From positions 310,001 to 374,000 of the forward strand of contig NZ_NOWF01000003.1 in assembly GCF_002245355.1 (NCBI RefSeq): a stretch of 64,000 nt of DNA. The letters are read 5' to 3'. The notes below the pieces were generated by a model that had not been told where the DNA came from, ran no database searches, and saw only the letters and a list, made by a program, of their open reading frames with translations. Positions 40,962-50,219 of the stretch are shown here, piece after piece. Each line of letters opens with the position of its first letter. The first letter of the stretch is position 1. The position numbers and the translations under genes are program-made. Source of the stretch: Paludifilum halophilum. GTDB lineage: Bacteria; Bacillota; Bacilli; Thermoactinomycetales; DSM-45169.

Positions 40962-41348
40962 ATGGCTAAGACAGTAAATATAGAGGACGCAGTGTCCTAT
41001 TTCGATACGGAAGTCCTGCATAGTGGCGCGTGGGACGAAGCGGACGACGCCCTCCGCCAAAAGGCGTTAAACAATGCCGAGCGGATTCTCTACCGGACCT
41101 ACGGAAAAACCTACGATATCGACGATTCTTCGAAATGGATGCCGGAGGAAGCCGTTTACGAGCAAGCGCTTTGGATGCTACGACAGGACGACGCGGTCCA
41201 AAAGACCGAACTCGGACAGGTGGGCGTTAGCGTGTCCGGAATCTCGGTACAAATGGCCGGGAAGCCCCAGTATATCGCCCCCGAGGCGCGCCGGATTATC
41301 GCTGAGGACGGCGGTTCTAGTCCCCGCTCTAAGTGGACGGTGATTTAA
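40962..41348 (+). CDS. Head-tail connector protein (gp15/YqbG-like)
   Basis: 128 aa helical protein with the adaptor pattern ALRQKALNNAERILYRTYGK, then PEEAVYEQALWMLRQDDAVQ and GVSVSGISVQMAGKPQYIAP. These adaptors sit below the portal. Starts ATG 40962 after AGGAGGA. Confidence 0.78.
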   Translation: MAKTVNIEDAVSYFDTEVLHSGAWDEADDALRQKALNNAERILYRTYGKTYDIDDSSKWMPEEAVYEQALWMLRQDDAVQKTELGQVGVSVSGISVQMAGKPQYIAPEARRIIAEDGGSSPRSKWTVI

Positions 41349-41350
41349 TC

Positions 41351-41668
41351 GTGGCAGTTATCCCGCTTAAACAGAAGGTCACCGTAACGAAGCCCGGAGA
41401 GCTGGACGAATGGGGCGAAATCACCCCCGGAGAGTCTTTCGAGCATAAATGCCGCATCGACGAGGGGTCCGACCTGGTGCGGGATGAGAACGGCCAGGAG
41501 GTTGTATCCTCCGCTAGAATCCTCATTGAAGGCCTAGTGGACGTAGGTTATGACGACGACGTTTCCTACACCAACGAGATAGGACAGACCTACAAGGAGA
41601 AACCGATACGCATTCGGGTACTCCGGGGACCAAGCGGTAAGCCCTGGTTTACCGAGGTACGGGTTTAA
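41351..41668 (+). CDS. Head closure protein (gp16/YqbH-like)
   Basis: 105 aa from GTG 41351, three bases after the adaptor stop; a longer frame from 41333 overlaps the adaptor gene and is less likely. Beta-rich: QKVTVTKPGELDEWGEITPG, then a Cys-containing strand and ARILIEGLVDVGYDDDVSY. Matches head-stopper proteins in length, order and pattern. Confidence 0.75.
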   Translation: MAVIPLKQKVTVTKPGELDEWGEITPGESFEHKCRIDEGSDLVRDENGQEVVSSARILIEGLVDVGYDDDVSYTNEIGQTYKEKPIRIRVLRGPSGKPWFTEVRV

Positions 41669-41754
41669 CCCCCTCTCCCCTGCCGTTCACTACCTGGAAG
41701 GCCCTAAGAAACGTAGCCGGGTCCACCTGTTCGGTATCGGAAGGAGGTTAACGA

Positions 41755-42183
41755 ATGCGGATTAAGGTAAAGGTCGATACGAAGAACATCGGGCGCGCGT
41801 CTAAGGCGGCCATAGAGGCGGCGTACCAGTCTACCCAAGATTGCGGGCAGGACTTGGCACGCGCGTCGTCCGGAGCGGCTCCCCACGATAAAGGCATACT
41901 CGAAAAATCGTATTCGGTTCTCCCCCGGAAGGACGGTACGGGAGGGTCCGTAACCGTCCGATATGCGGCGTATGAGCGCGGGTATAACTACGCTATCAAG
42001 ATGCACGAGGGGACGTATAACCTGGGCGAAGGGTCAAGGTCTAAAGGCGGCGGTACCGGTATGTCCGGGACTAACTACTCGGTAGGGCCTAAGTTCCTCG
42101 AGCGCCCGCTACGGGGCGAAGCTGAAACGTATAAAGACTTCATACGAAACCAAGTAGCCGTGGCCGTTGCGGCGTTTGGTTAA
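41755..42183 (+). CDS. Head-tail joining protein (HK97 gp10-like)
   Basis: 142 aa: N-terminal IKVKVDTKNIGRASKAAIEA, then PHDKGILEKSYSVLPRKDGT, YAIKMHEGTYN and KFLERPLRGEAETYKDFIRN. The order PHDTG-like turn, YA..hE and K.YLE.A is the gp10 family pattern. Starts ATG 41755 with AAGGAGG. Confidence 0.85.
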   Translation: MRIKVKVDTKNIGRASKAAIEAAYQSTQDCGQDLARASSGAAPHDKGILEKSYSVLPRKDGTGGSVTVRYAAYERGYNYAIKMHEGTYNLGEGSRSKGGGTGMSGTNYSVGPKFLERPLRGEAETYKDFIRNQVAVAVAAFG

Positions 42184-42198
42184 AGGGAGGCGTGTCGG

Positions 42199-42555
42199 TT
42201 GCGTATTATCGAGCTGGTCCGGTTCGTTAAGTCGGAATATTCTTACGACTTTTACCCGAACGCCTTTCCCGCTACCGCCCCCGATAACTCGGGTATAGTC
42301 CGGATTTTCCCCGCCCCCACTACCTCGCGGCAGGTTAACCGCCTGCCCTGCCAGGTGCTGGTCCGGGCGTCGGACATGACCACGGCGGAGTCGAAGGCGT
42401 ATGAGATTTACGAGTCACTAAGGATGCGGACCGACTTTTACGTAGGACCCGACCGCGTGGTACTGTGCACCGCCTCTCAACCCCTTTTCGTGGAGAAGGA
42501 CGAGAACAACCGCACGGTCTACTCGGTCAACTTTGAAATCATAACGGAGGAGTGA
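42199..42555 (+). CDS. Tail terminator / minor capsid protein (SPP1 gp17-like)
   Basis: 118 aa. YDFYPNAFPATAPDNSGIVR followed by RQVNRLPCQVLVRASDMTTA and ESKAYEIYESLRMRTDFYVG is the pattern of tail completion proteins. TTG 42199 after AAAGGGAGG. Order in the operon supports the call. Confidence 0.78.
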   Translation: MRIIELVRFVKSEYSYDFYPNAFPATAPDNSGIVRIFPAPTTSRQVNRLPCQVLVRASDMTTAESKAYEIYESLRMRTDFYVGPDRVVLCTASQPLFVEKDENNRTVYSVNFEIITEE

Positions 42556-42562
42556 GCCACGT

Positions 42563-42898
42563 ATGGCCCGTACGGCTATTCCGGTCGATTCTCCTACTAC
42601 TAACGGTATTCTGCTACAGGTGGATACCACTATCGACCAAACTAACGGGATGGAGTTCACTAACACCGGGCGTGAAGTCCTGCTCGTCGAAAATACCGGT
42701 ACAGGCGCTCTAACGGTTACGTTGGATTACGCTCCGGACCGTTTCGGAAGAGACGGACAGAAGTCTGTGACGCTCCAAGAGGGAGAAACCAAGGTTATCG
42801 GTCCTTTCGACCGTGACCTGTATAACCAAAACAACAAGGTTTACGTGGACTTTGACGCCGCTACGGGTAACGTTGCGGTCGTAAAAGTCCTTCTTTAA
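42563..42898 (+). CDS. Beta-rich structural protein, unknown role (111 aa)
   Basis: Starts MARTAIPVDSPTTNGILLQV. Regular beta strands with TGREVLLVENTGTGALTVTL and VYVDFDAATGNVAVVKVLL, seen also in small phage decoration-type proteins. Lies just before the tail tube gene. Codon usage resembles the capsid and tube genes, so it is probably abundant in the virion. Confidence 0.72.
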   Translation: MARTAIPVDSPTTNGILLQVDTTIDQTNGMEFTNTGREVLLVENTGTGALTVTLDYAPDRFGRDGQKSVTLQEGETKVIGPFDRDLYNQNNKVYVDFDAATGNVAVVKVLL

Positions 42899-42925
42899 TT
42901 CCGCTAAACGAGGAGGAAAACGCTA

Positions 42926-43351
42926 ATGGCTTCTAACAAAGTTGCAGGCGTGGACATTCTCCTGTATGTGAATACGGGAGATTCCGATACGCCTAACTTC
43001 GTTACTTTAGGCGGGCAGGGGGATGCCACCCTTAACCGGGGGGCTGAGGAGGTCGACGTAAGCGCGAAAACCGACGGTAACGGTTACGGGGATTTCTTGC
43101 CAGGCCGGAAGAGCTGGTCCGTCGAATGTGAAGGATTCATCGTAGACGGGGATGCCGCGTACGAACAACTCGAAACGAAATACGAGGCTCGCGAGTCCGT
43201 GCAAATCGAACTCCGTATGCCTTCAGGTAAAATCTACGAAGGCGAAGTCGTTATTACTGAGTTCCCGATGGAGTTCCCGCAAGACGACGGGGCGACGTTC
43301 TCCCTGACCCTGCAAGGTCGCGGACCGCTGACTACAACCCCGGCCGCTTAA
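42926..43351 (+). CDS. Major tail tube protein (TP901-1 family)
   Basis: 141 aa. Typical VAGVDILLYVNTGDSDTPNF, then LGGQGDATLNRGAEEVDVSA, a Trp/Ser strand (GRKSWSVECEGF) and GKIYEGEVVITEFPMEFPQD. This is the TP901-1/Phi13 tube pattern. Starts ATG 42926 with AGGAGGA, and is followed by a hairpin. Confidence 0.9.
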   Translation: MASNKVAGVDILLYVNTGDSDTPNFVTLGGQGDATLNRGAEEVDVSAKTDGNGYGDFLPGRKSWSVECEGFIVDGDAAYEQLETKYEARESVQIELRMPSGKIYEGEVVITEFPMEFPQDDGATFSLTLQGRGPLTTTPAA

Positions 43352-43368
43352 GTAACCCTTAGGTATCA

Positions 43369-43398
43369 AGGGCATTGGATAAACCGATGCCCTATTTT
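43369..43398 (+). terminator. Terminator-like hairpin after the tail tube gene
   Basis: AGGGCAT / ATGCCCT with an 11-base loop and ATTTTCC tail. It probably lets the tube gene be expressed more than the chaperone and tape measure genes downstream. Confidence 0.65.
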
Positions 43399-43430
43399 CC
43401 CAATAATCTGACAGGAGGAATTATTTACTT

Positions 43431-43772
43431 ATGTCTACCAAACAAAGAGGCTACGTGCCACTTACGCTTGATAAACAGCGTCGAATCCATTTCGGTATGA
43501 ACGCTTTTTGCGCGTTGGAGGAAAAGGGCTACGATATTACCGCTCTGGAGCAAAAAGGTATCAAGTTTTCCGATATCCGCGCTATGCTCTGGGCTGGACT
43601 CCTGCACGACAAGGACTTCGAAGATAACCCGGAATGGGACGAAAAGGCCGCGGGCGACCTCGCCGACAAGGCCGAAAACCTGCAAGAGGTATTTAAAGCC
43701 GTCTCCCGTGCCGTCTCCCTCGCGTTCGGCCAGGACCCCGACACTCCGAAGGAGCAGAAGCCGGGAAACTAA
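43431..43772 (+). CDS. Tail assembly chaperone, short form (gpG-like)
   Basis: 113 aa: VPLTLDKQRRIHFGMNAFCA, then LEQKGIKFSDIRAMLWAGLL and a helical end. This is the pattern of chaperones that coat the tape measure. The frame closes at TAA 43770, directly behind the slippery heptamer GGGAAAC (43763-43769, read G GGA AAC). Confidence 0.85.
   Translation: MSTKQRGYVPLTLDKQRRIHFGMNAFCALEEKGYDITALEQKGIKFSDIRAMLWAGLLHDKDFEDNPEWDEKAAGDLADKAENLQEVFKAVSRAVSLAFGQDPDTPKEQKPGN
43763..43769 (+). promoter_or_regulatory. Programmed -1 ribosomal frameshift site (GGGAAAC)
   Basis: The heptamer lies in frame as G GGA AAC just before the stop TAA. Slippage by one base back joins the short chaperone to a 118-codon frame that ends at 44125, next to the tape measure start. 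Position and layout match the gpG/gpGT system of lambda and many siphoviruses. Confidence 0.85.
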
Positions 43773-44125
43773 CGGAACCGTCCGAGGAGTCGGAGCCGTG
43801 GGACTGGGAAGGGCTTCAGAAACGAGCCTATGCATTAGGGCTCAAGCCGGAAGAGTTCTGGGCCCTTACTCCCTACCAGTTTACCCTCCTGTCCGACGCT
43901 CGGGCGGAAGATGAACAACGACAGTACGACAACCTCCATCACCTTCTCGCGTGGACGGCCGCGAACATTATGAACGCAAGCGGAAACCTTAAGAAACCTG
44001 TCTCTGTCGAGAAACTTATGGGCAAGAAAAAGCGGCATGATAACCCGAAAAGGATTCTCACGGAAGAAGAACGCCGGGCGGAACTCGACCGGATTAAACA
44101 ACGATTCAGAAAGGAGGACGCGTAA
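43769..44125 (+). CDS. Tail assembly chaperone, frameshift extension (gpT-like)
   Basis: In the -1 frame 118 codons follow: LTEPSEESEPWDWEGLQKRA, then LGLKPEEFWALTPYQFTLLS and the charged end TEEERRAELDRIKQRFRKED. There is no start codon of its own and no ribosome site, so it is made only as the C-terminal part of a fused protein of about 231 aa (43431-44125). The GLKPEEFWALTPYQ stretch is typical of the gpT part in phages of Gram-positive bacteria. Confidence 0.85.
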   Translation, partial: LTEPSEESEPWDWEGLQKRAYALGLKPEEFWALTPYQFTLLSDARAEDEQRQYDNLHHLLAWTAANIMNASGNLKKPVSVEKLMGKKKRHDNPKRILTEEERRAELDRIKQRFRKEDA

Positions 44126-46930
44126 ATGGCCTTAGCGGAACTAGCGGCAAGAATTAGTGCAGACATTAGCGACTTTAAGTCGAAAATGGCGACAGTGCAA
44201 AACGACATGAACAGCACGCGGGGCAACTTCCAGCAAGCCGGGAAGTCATTCCAGCAGGTCGGGCAAAATCTCCGTAGTGTAGGTGCTGGAATGACAGCGG
44301 GCGTGACCGCTCCGGTTCTCGCCGCGGGGACGGCCGCTATTATGACCGGGGCGAACTTCGAGTCCGCTATGTCGGAGGTTCAGGCGGTGACGATGGCTAC
44401 GGGTAAGGACTTTACGAAGTTACAGGAACTCGCGCAAGACCTGGGCTCGTCGACTAAATATAGCGCCACAGAGGCCGCGCAAGGTATGGCGTTCTTAGGG
44501 CGTGCGGGTTTCGATACGACGGAGATTATGTCCGCTATGCCTGTAATGCTGGACCTTGCTACCGCTGGTAACCTAGACCTCGCACGGGCCGCGGATATTT
44601 CCTCGAATATCCTTTCCGCCTTTGGGATGGAAGCTTCCCAGTCCGGGCATATGGCCGACGTCCTTGCATTCGCCGCGGCTAACGCTAACACTTCCGTGGA
44701 ACAAATGGGTTACGCTATGGGTTACGTGGGTCCTGTCGCGAACTCCATGGGAATCAGCGTAGAGGAAACGGCGGCCGCTGTCGGGATTCTGTCGGATGCA
44801 GGTATCCAGGGCGAGCGGGCCGGTACAGCACTCCGGGGCATGCTTTCTCAGTTGACTACAGTAACCGGACAAACAAAAGACACCCTAGCGGCGTATGGAC
44901 TGACCGCCGAGGACGTAAACCCGAAAACAAAATCTCTTGCGGAGATTATACAGACGCTTAAAGATGCTGGGGTGCAAGCCTCTGACGCTATGGAACTTGT
45001 CGGCCAGGAGGCGGGGCCTGGACTCGCGGTCCTGCTCGAACAAGGTAGTGGAAGCATAACGAACTTTACCGGAGAACTGAAAACCGCCGACGGGGCCGCT
45101 TCCGAGATGGCTACAACCATGGGCGAAAACACTAAGGGCGGGTTTAAGGAGTTCCTTAGCTCGCTAGAGGCCCTCGGAATCGCCATCTCGGAAGAGCTTC
45201 TCCCTGTGATTAACCCGATAATTGATGGGCTTACTCAGATGTTCCGCTGGTTCTCGCAAATGAACCCGGTAGTTAAACAGGCGGCTATTATTTTCGCACT
45301 AGTTGTCTCCGCCATCGGGCCCATTATTATGGTAGTCGGCGGCCTAATTGGTGCCGTAGGTGCCCTCGCCACAACATTTGCCGTCTCTGTAGGCACGATA
45401 ATGTCATTTATAGGCGTTGCGGTAGCTGTCGTCGCGGGCATAACCGCCCTCGTTGCCGCGTTCATTTACGCATACAACAAAGTCGGATGGTTCCGCGATA
45501 GGGTTAATTCGGCATGGGAACGTATTAAATCCGGGTTCCAGGCGGTTGTCGATTTCCTCCGCCCCGCCGTCCAGGCTGTAGTCGATTTCGTAGTCCAGCA
45601 ATGGGACAAAATTAAAAACTGGTGGGGGCAGTCGGGCGGAACCATTATGCAGGCCGTGAGTAACGTATGGAACTTCATTTCGACGATTATCTCCACGGTT
45701 ATGAGTGTCATTTGGGGAATCATGCAATTTATTTGGCCCGCTATCCTGTTTATCATTCAAAGCGTATGGGGAAACATCAAGGCTGTAATTTCCAGCGGTA
45801 TTAACATCATTCTCGCGATTATCGATATCTTCACGAGCCTGTTTACCGGGAACTGGTCGAAGCTCTGGGAAAGCGTTAAGTCGCTTATCTCGAACGCCCT
45901 TACGTTTATCTGGAATCTGTTCCAGCTCTGGGGCTGGGGTAAGCTTCTCGCCGGGGCACTCCGTCTAGGAGCGGGACTCCTTAACGCGTTTAAGGGTTCG
46001 TGGACGAAAATATGGAACGTCGTTAAAAGCATCGCGTCTAAGCTGTGGAACTGGCTTAAAAGCGCATTTAACAGTGGAAAACAATTCATCGACGACGTTT
46101 GGAAAACCATCGGAAACGTAACCAAAACCGTATGGAACGGCATTAAATCAGCGCTTAAAGCTGTTTGGAACGTCATTAAGACCCAGCTAAAAAACTCCTT
46201 CAACTTTTATAAAAACCTAATCACCGGGGTTTGGAATGGAGTTAAAAGCGTATCGACCAGGGTCTGGAACGGGATTAAGTCGTTTCTTTCTAACACGTTT
46301 AATGCGATTAAGTCCCGCCTAACCAACGCATGGAACGCCATTAAGTCGGCCACGTCCAACGCATGGAGCAAAGTTAAGAGCTATATCTCGAACGTGGGCT
46401 CTAACATAAAGAGCACGTTGTCCGGGCTGGCTTCGAAGGCGAAGTCGTGGGGGAGGAACCTGCTAAACATGTTCATCAAGGGGATTAAATCGAAAATCCG
46501 GGCAGTCGTCGGCGTCGTATCCGACGTCGCGGGCAAGGTTAAGGGCTTCCTCGGGTTCAGCTCTCCGACTAAAGAAGGTCCGGCCTCGAAGTCGGACAAA
46601 TGGGCACCGAACTTTATGGGCATGTTCGCGGGCGGTCTGGAGAAAAATATTCCGGCCCTACGGCGGACAGCCGCGAAGGTTGCGGGCGTTATGGAAGGCG
46701 TAAACGTGTCGCCTACCGCTCCGAGGGTTTCCCATGCCGCCGTCGGCAACCTGTCGGCGAGCCGCTCCGGGTACGTCTCCCCCGCTGACCGTGCAGAAGC
46801 CGCGGGCGGCGTAGTGGTGACCGGTAATACGTTTAACGTACGCCAGGAATCGGATATCGACAGTATCGCGCGCGCTATCGACCGTAAGAAGCGCAATAAA
46901 TCACGAGCTAGAGGAAGGGTGACGCCGTAA
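44126..46930 (+). CDS. Tail tape measure protein (TP901 core family)
   Basis: 934 aa protein that sets tail length. N-terminal helices, then the TP901 core (FESAMSEVQAVTMATGKDFT; DLGSSTKYSATEAAQGMAFL). Hydrophobic stretches near residues 385-450 and 520-570 fit membrane insertion during DNA entry. From about residue 620 to 760 runs a series of 11-residue units of the form (V/A)WNxIKSxLxx, with Trp/Phe at fixed positions. ATG 44126 touches the chaperone stop. Confidence 0.93.
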   Translation: MALAELAARISADISDFKSKMATVQNDMNSTRGNFQQAGKSFQQVGQNLRSVGAGMTAGVTAPVLAAGTAAIMTGANFESAMSEVQAVTMATGKDFTKLQELAQDLGSSTKYSATEAAQGMAFLGRAGFDTTEIMSAMPVMLDLATAGNLDLARAADISSNILSAFGMEASQSGHMADVLAFAAANANTSVEQMGYAMGYVGPVANSMGISVEETAAAVGILSDAGIQGERAGTALRGMLSQLTTVTGQTKDTLAAYGLTAEDVNPKTKSLAEIIQTLKDAGVQASDAMELVGQEAGPGLAVLLEQGSGSITNFTGELKTADGAASEMATTMGENTKGGFKEFLSSLEALGIAISEELLPVINPIIDGLTQMFRWFSQMNPVVKQAAIIFALVVSAIGPIIMVVGGLIGAVGALATTFAVSVGTIMSFIGVAVAVVAGITALVAAFIYAYNKVGWFRDRVNSAWERIKSGFQAVVDFLRPAVQAVVDFVVQQWDKIKNWWGQSGGTIMQAVSNVWNFISTIISTVMSVIWGIMQFIWPAILFIIQSVWGNIKAVISSGINIILAIIDIFTSLFTGNWSKLWESVKSLISNALTFIWNLFQLWGWGKLLAGALRLGAGLLNAFKGSWTKIWNVVKSIASKLWNWLKSAFNSGKQFIDDVWKTIGNVTKTVWNGIKSALKAVWNVIKTQLKNSFNFYKNLITGVWNGVKSVSTRVWNGIKSFLSNTFNAIKSRLTNAWNAIKSATSNAWSKVKSYISNVGSNIKSTLSGLASKAKSWGRNLLNMFIKGIKSKIRAVVGVVSDVAGKVKGFLGFSSPTKEGPASKSDKWAPNFMGMFAGGLEKNIPALRRTAAKVAGVMEGVNVSPTAPRVSHAAVGNLSASRSGYVSPADRAEAAGGVVVTGNTFNVRQESDIDSIARAIDRKKRNKSRARGRVTP

Positions 46931-46931
46931 T

Positions 46932-49900
46932 ATGTTAACGTTTGATAATCAACACGCTACAAACTACGTCGACAAGGTGCTCGACGTTGTGCGGCCCGCG
47001 GCCGCTCCCCGCTCTGCTCGTTTGCAGGAGGTCGAGGGACGCGCGGGCGCTTACTATTTCGGGACCGATACGGAGGTTTACGAGATAGAGGCGCGGCTTT
47101 TCATTAAGGGCGAGAACCGCTCGGACTTGTGGCAGAAGGTACGGGCGGCTAACGCCTGGCTACTTAAGGAGGACCTCCGTAAACTCGTACTCGACGACGA
47201 GCCGGATAAACACTATATGGCCGTCTGTAATGACGCTATCGACCTGGAGGAAATCCTGGAGTATGGGTTCGCTACCGTTACCTTCATCGTACCGGACGCT
47301 TACGCTGTCGGAGAGACCAAGGACGAGCGCATAACCGCCCCTGCCCTGGTATTCGAGCGGAACAGCGTACGATATAAAGACAACGGAAGCGAAATAACGA
47401 GCAATTATCCATACTACAAGTCCGGTAAGTATGCTGAAGGAATTTTCGTAGAGGAGGGAACCGAAAACCTCCTCTACTCTGCGGCGGCTCCGGAGTCCGA
47501 AGAACTATTCCTCCCGATAAGCTCTGCGTATTTCCTGTCATTAATCGACGGTTCCGCAAGCATTGAGCATAAGTTCTCGAATGCTCCAGCTCAGTCTCTC
47601 GATAAAGAGGGCGCGAACTATAACGGATTAGTCGATACCGGCTGGGACGGTGGCACTCATTCCGGAACCACTGGGGTTAGTAACGACTTCCTGGAATTAG
47701 CTCGTTCCGGGACTGACCTGTATATCTCACGGAGCACAACTGAGGATTGGGATATGGGAACCCACGTGAACACCGAAGCGGTTAATCATACGCTAACTCT
47801 CTCGTCGGATTATATGCCGGGATGGGAAATAGTGGACGAAATGGACGACTATGCGGCTACCGGCTGGACGGAGTTCAGTGGCTCCGGGCCTGTATCCCAG
47901 GAGGACGGTTTCGTCCGAATATTCACCCCCGAGGGTGAAACTCAAACCTCTAACACCGGGATTTATAAGGACCACGGCAGTGCCCAAACGAGTTATACTT
48001 TTACCTTTAAATACAAGCTAACCGGCGGCCCTGGTCGTGTGTGGGTATCAAACAGTACGGACGCCGTTCGGGCCATCCTGCCAGAAACCGGGGGTGGGTG
48101 GAAGTGGGCGTACCTTGATATCCAAGACATTACGTCCTCCGCTGACTTATACGTAGACGGCGAGCTCGTTAACGAAGGAGTAAGCACGGGTTTTTCTTCT
48201 AGCTCTACCCGTTTCCAAATTTATATCGATGAACCGGACACCGGGAACGCGGATATTACACTGGACTTCGACGCCTTCCGCGCTGACCTCGGCTATTCAA
48301 AAGGCGCTCCGCCTTCTAACGGAGAATGGACCGGAACCTGGACGTCTGGCTATGATTCGTTAAGCTCCGTAGGCAACTCGTTAAATGACCTCGTCGATTC
48401 GGCTTTCTCCGTTACCGCGCCGGACGGCTCCGACCAGAATATCGTAATAGAGACCCAGCTAAGGGCCGACGGTGTAGAGCAGGGTTGGAACGAAGTAGCA
48501 GGAGGCTCAGGAAGCATTCCGGGAATTAAAGATGGAGACAACCTTTCGAATGTAGAGATTAACCTCCGGTTCGCCTTAACGACAAAGGACCCGGCCCACT
48601 CCCCGGAGGTTTATTACGCAGATATCGACATTACTTCCGGGTATTTGACTTCCGGTTACCGCGATTCTCCCGTAGTTACCAGCCTCCAACAAGTCGTAAA
48701 AGCGGCACGTACGGCCGTATCGTGGGTTAACAACGCTGTCCCGACGGGAACGTCCGTAAGGGTCTATACGCGATACTCCCCCGACGGAGGAATGACCTGG
48801 GCAACGTGGGCAGAAGTCGCAAACAACGGAGACCCGGTAACCGGAATCTCCCAGGATACGGACCTTTCGGACGCGCAATTCCAGTATAAAGTCGAATTAA
48901 GCACCGAGGATGTCTCCGTTACGCCTTCGGTCGATAGCCTGTCATACGATTTTTATACCGGATATAAACCATCTCAGACGTTCTCTTTTCCGGCGCAGGA
49001 TGTAAACAGCATAGGGGTATCTGCGGGTTCCGTTATTGACTGGACCGCTAATACTACGGACACCGGAACTAGCGTAACGGTCGAAACTAGCCTTGACGGC
49101 TCTACCTGGACGACGGCCACGGACGGTGGGTCCCTCGTTTCGTCTGGCACTGACCTGACGGGTAAGTCCATTTACGTTAGGTACACGTTATCGACAAACG
49201 ACACGAACAATACTCCGACTATGGATTACATCGAATGGAGAATCGCCCAGAATGAGCCTAACCACATTGTTCCGGCTACTGGGGCCGTGGTTATCACTCC
49301 CACCAACGTAGCACGCTGGCAACTAGAGAGTAAGCCTTACCCCACGAGCTGGCACGATACTGGAACTCGCGAGGACGAAACCGCCAAGGTATGGGTCAAG
49401 CAATTCGCCACAACGAGCGGGAACGGAGGAACGGCCGCTCTCTGGTTCGAGAAAAAGCCGTCGGTCGATAGCTCCCGCCGGTTCCTGTGGGAGTTTAGCG
49501 GAAGCCTTAAGCCGCTGGCCCTTTTCCGTGAGGACGACGTCTATGTGCTCGAGTACCAAGACGAAAGGGTTATCGAGTGGGACGGCTCCGGATTGGCCGA
49601 CGGTTTTCACCACGCCGCCGTCCGCTGGTCCGAGGAATCCCTCGACCTGTTTATCGACGGGGAACTGGTCGGAAATCATCCGATGTCCATGGAAATGGAC
49701 CTTACCGGGGCAGAACACCTATACGTCGGTTGTTCCTCTGCCGGTAACGGCCAGCTTAACGCAGTAATAGACGACATTATGCTCTCGAAAAGGACTTTTA
49801 CTGATGAGGAAGTCGAGGACCTGGCGAGCTCTGATACGGAGGCCGAAGTCGACAAGGATACCGCCGCTCTCTACCACTTGGACGAATCACTTTCTGCCTC

Positions 49901-50219
49901 GCAGACCAGTAACGTAGTAGTGTCCGGGACCGCTCCTACCTTCCCGGTATTTACGTTCACCTTCTCGAACTCCCAAGACCACGCGCGGGTATCGAACGGG
50001 GCGGACTTCGTACTGGTTAATCGGGATTTCGAGCCCGGAGACGTGCTCGTCATTGACTGCGAGGCGGGAGTCGTAACCCTTAACGGCTCCAGAGATGCGG
50101 CTATGCCGTATCTCGACTTCGACTCCGACTTTTTCGCGATAACCTCCGAGTCCGAAATCATCACGGACCCCGCGGACGACGCGGCCGTAGATATTAAATA
50201 TACTGAAAGGTGGCTCTAA
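46932..50219 (+). CDS. Distal tail protein with long LamG-like C-terminal extension
   Basis: 1095 aa. The first 140 residues are a Dit domain (SPP1 gp19.1 type): RAGAYYFGTDTEVYEIEARL, then NAWLLKEDLRKLVLDDEPDK. The rest is extra: several beta-sandwich units with SVTVETSLDG and WNEVAGGSGSIPG-like repeats (about residues 520-770), then a concanavalin/LamG-like lectin domain (about 820-990; LWFEKKPSVDSSRRFLWEFS, LFIDGELVGNH, LNAVIDDIMLSKRTFTDEEV). Such evolved Dits bind host sugars. Stop overlaps the next start. Confidence 0.85.
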   Translation: MLTFDNQHATNYVDKVLDVVRPAAAPRSARLQEVEGRAGAYYFGTDTEVYEIEARLFIKGENRSDLWQKVRAANAWLLKEDLRKLVLDDEPDKHYMAVCNDAIDLEEILEYGFATVTFIVPDAYAVGETKDERITAPALVFERNSVRYKDNGSEITSNYPYYKSGKYAEGIFVEEGTENLLYSAAAPESEELFLPISSAYFLSLIDGSASIEHKFSNAPAQSLDKEGANYNGLVDTGWDGGTHSGTTGVSNDFLELARSGTDLYISRSTTEDWDMGTHVNTEAVNHTLTLSSDYMPGWEIVDEMDDYAATGWTEFSGSGPVSQEDGFVRIFTPEGETQTSNTGIYKDHGSAQTSYTFTFKYKLTGGPGRVWVSNSTDAVRAILPETGGGWKWAYLDIQDITSSADLYVDGELVNEGVSTGFSSSSTRFQIYIDEPDTGNADITLDFDAFRADLGYSKGAPPSNGEWTGTWTSGYDSLSSVGNSLNDLVDSAFSVTAPDGSDQNIVIETQLRADGVEQGWNEVAGGSGSIPGIKDGDNLSNVEINLRFALTTKDPAHSPEVYYADIDITSGYLTSGYRDSPVVTSLQQVVKAARTAVSWVNNAVPTGTSVRVYTRYSPDGGMTWATWAEVANNGDPVTGISQDTDLSDAQFQYKVELSTEDVSVTPSVDSLSYDFYTGYKPSQTFSFPAQDVNSIGVSAGSVIDWTANTTDTGTSVTVETSLDGSTWTTATDGGSLVSSGTDLTGKSIYVRYTLSTNDTNNTPTMDYIEWRIAQNEPNHIVPATGAVVITPTNVARWQLESKPYPTSWHDTGTREDETAKVWVKQFATTSGNGGTAALWFEKKPSVDSSRRFLWEFSGSLKPLALFREDDVYVLEYQDERVIEWDGSGLADGFHHAAVRWSEESLDLFIDGELVGNHPMSMEMDLTGAEHLYVGCSSAGNGQLNAVIDDIMLSKRTFTDEEVEDLASSDTEAEVDKDTAALYHLDESLSASQTSNVVVSGTAPTFPVFTFTFSNSQDHARVSNGADFVLVNRDFEPGDVLVIDCEAGVVTLNGSRDAAMPYLDFDSDFFAITSESEIITDPADDAAVDIKYTERWL

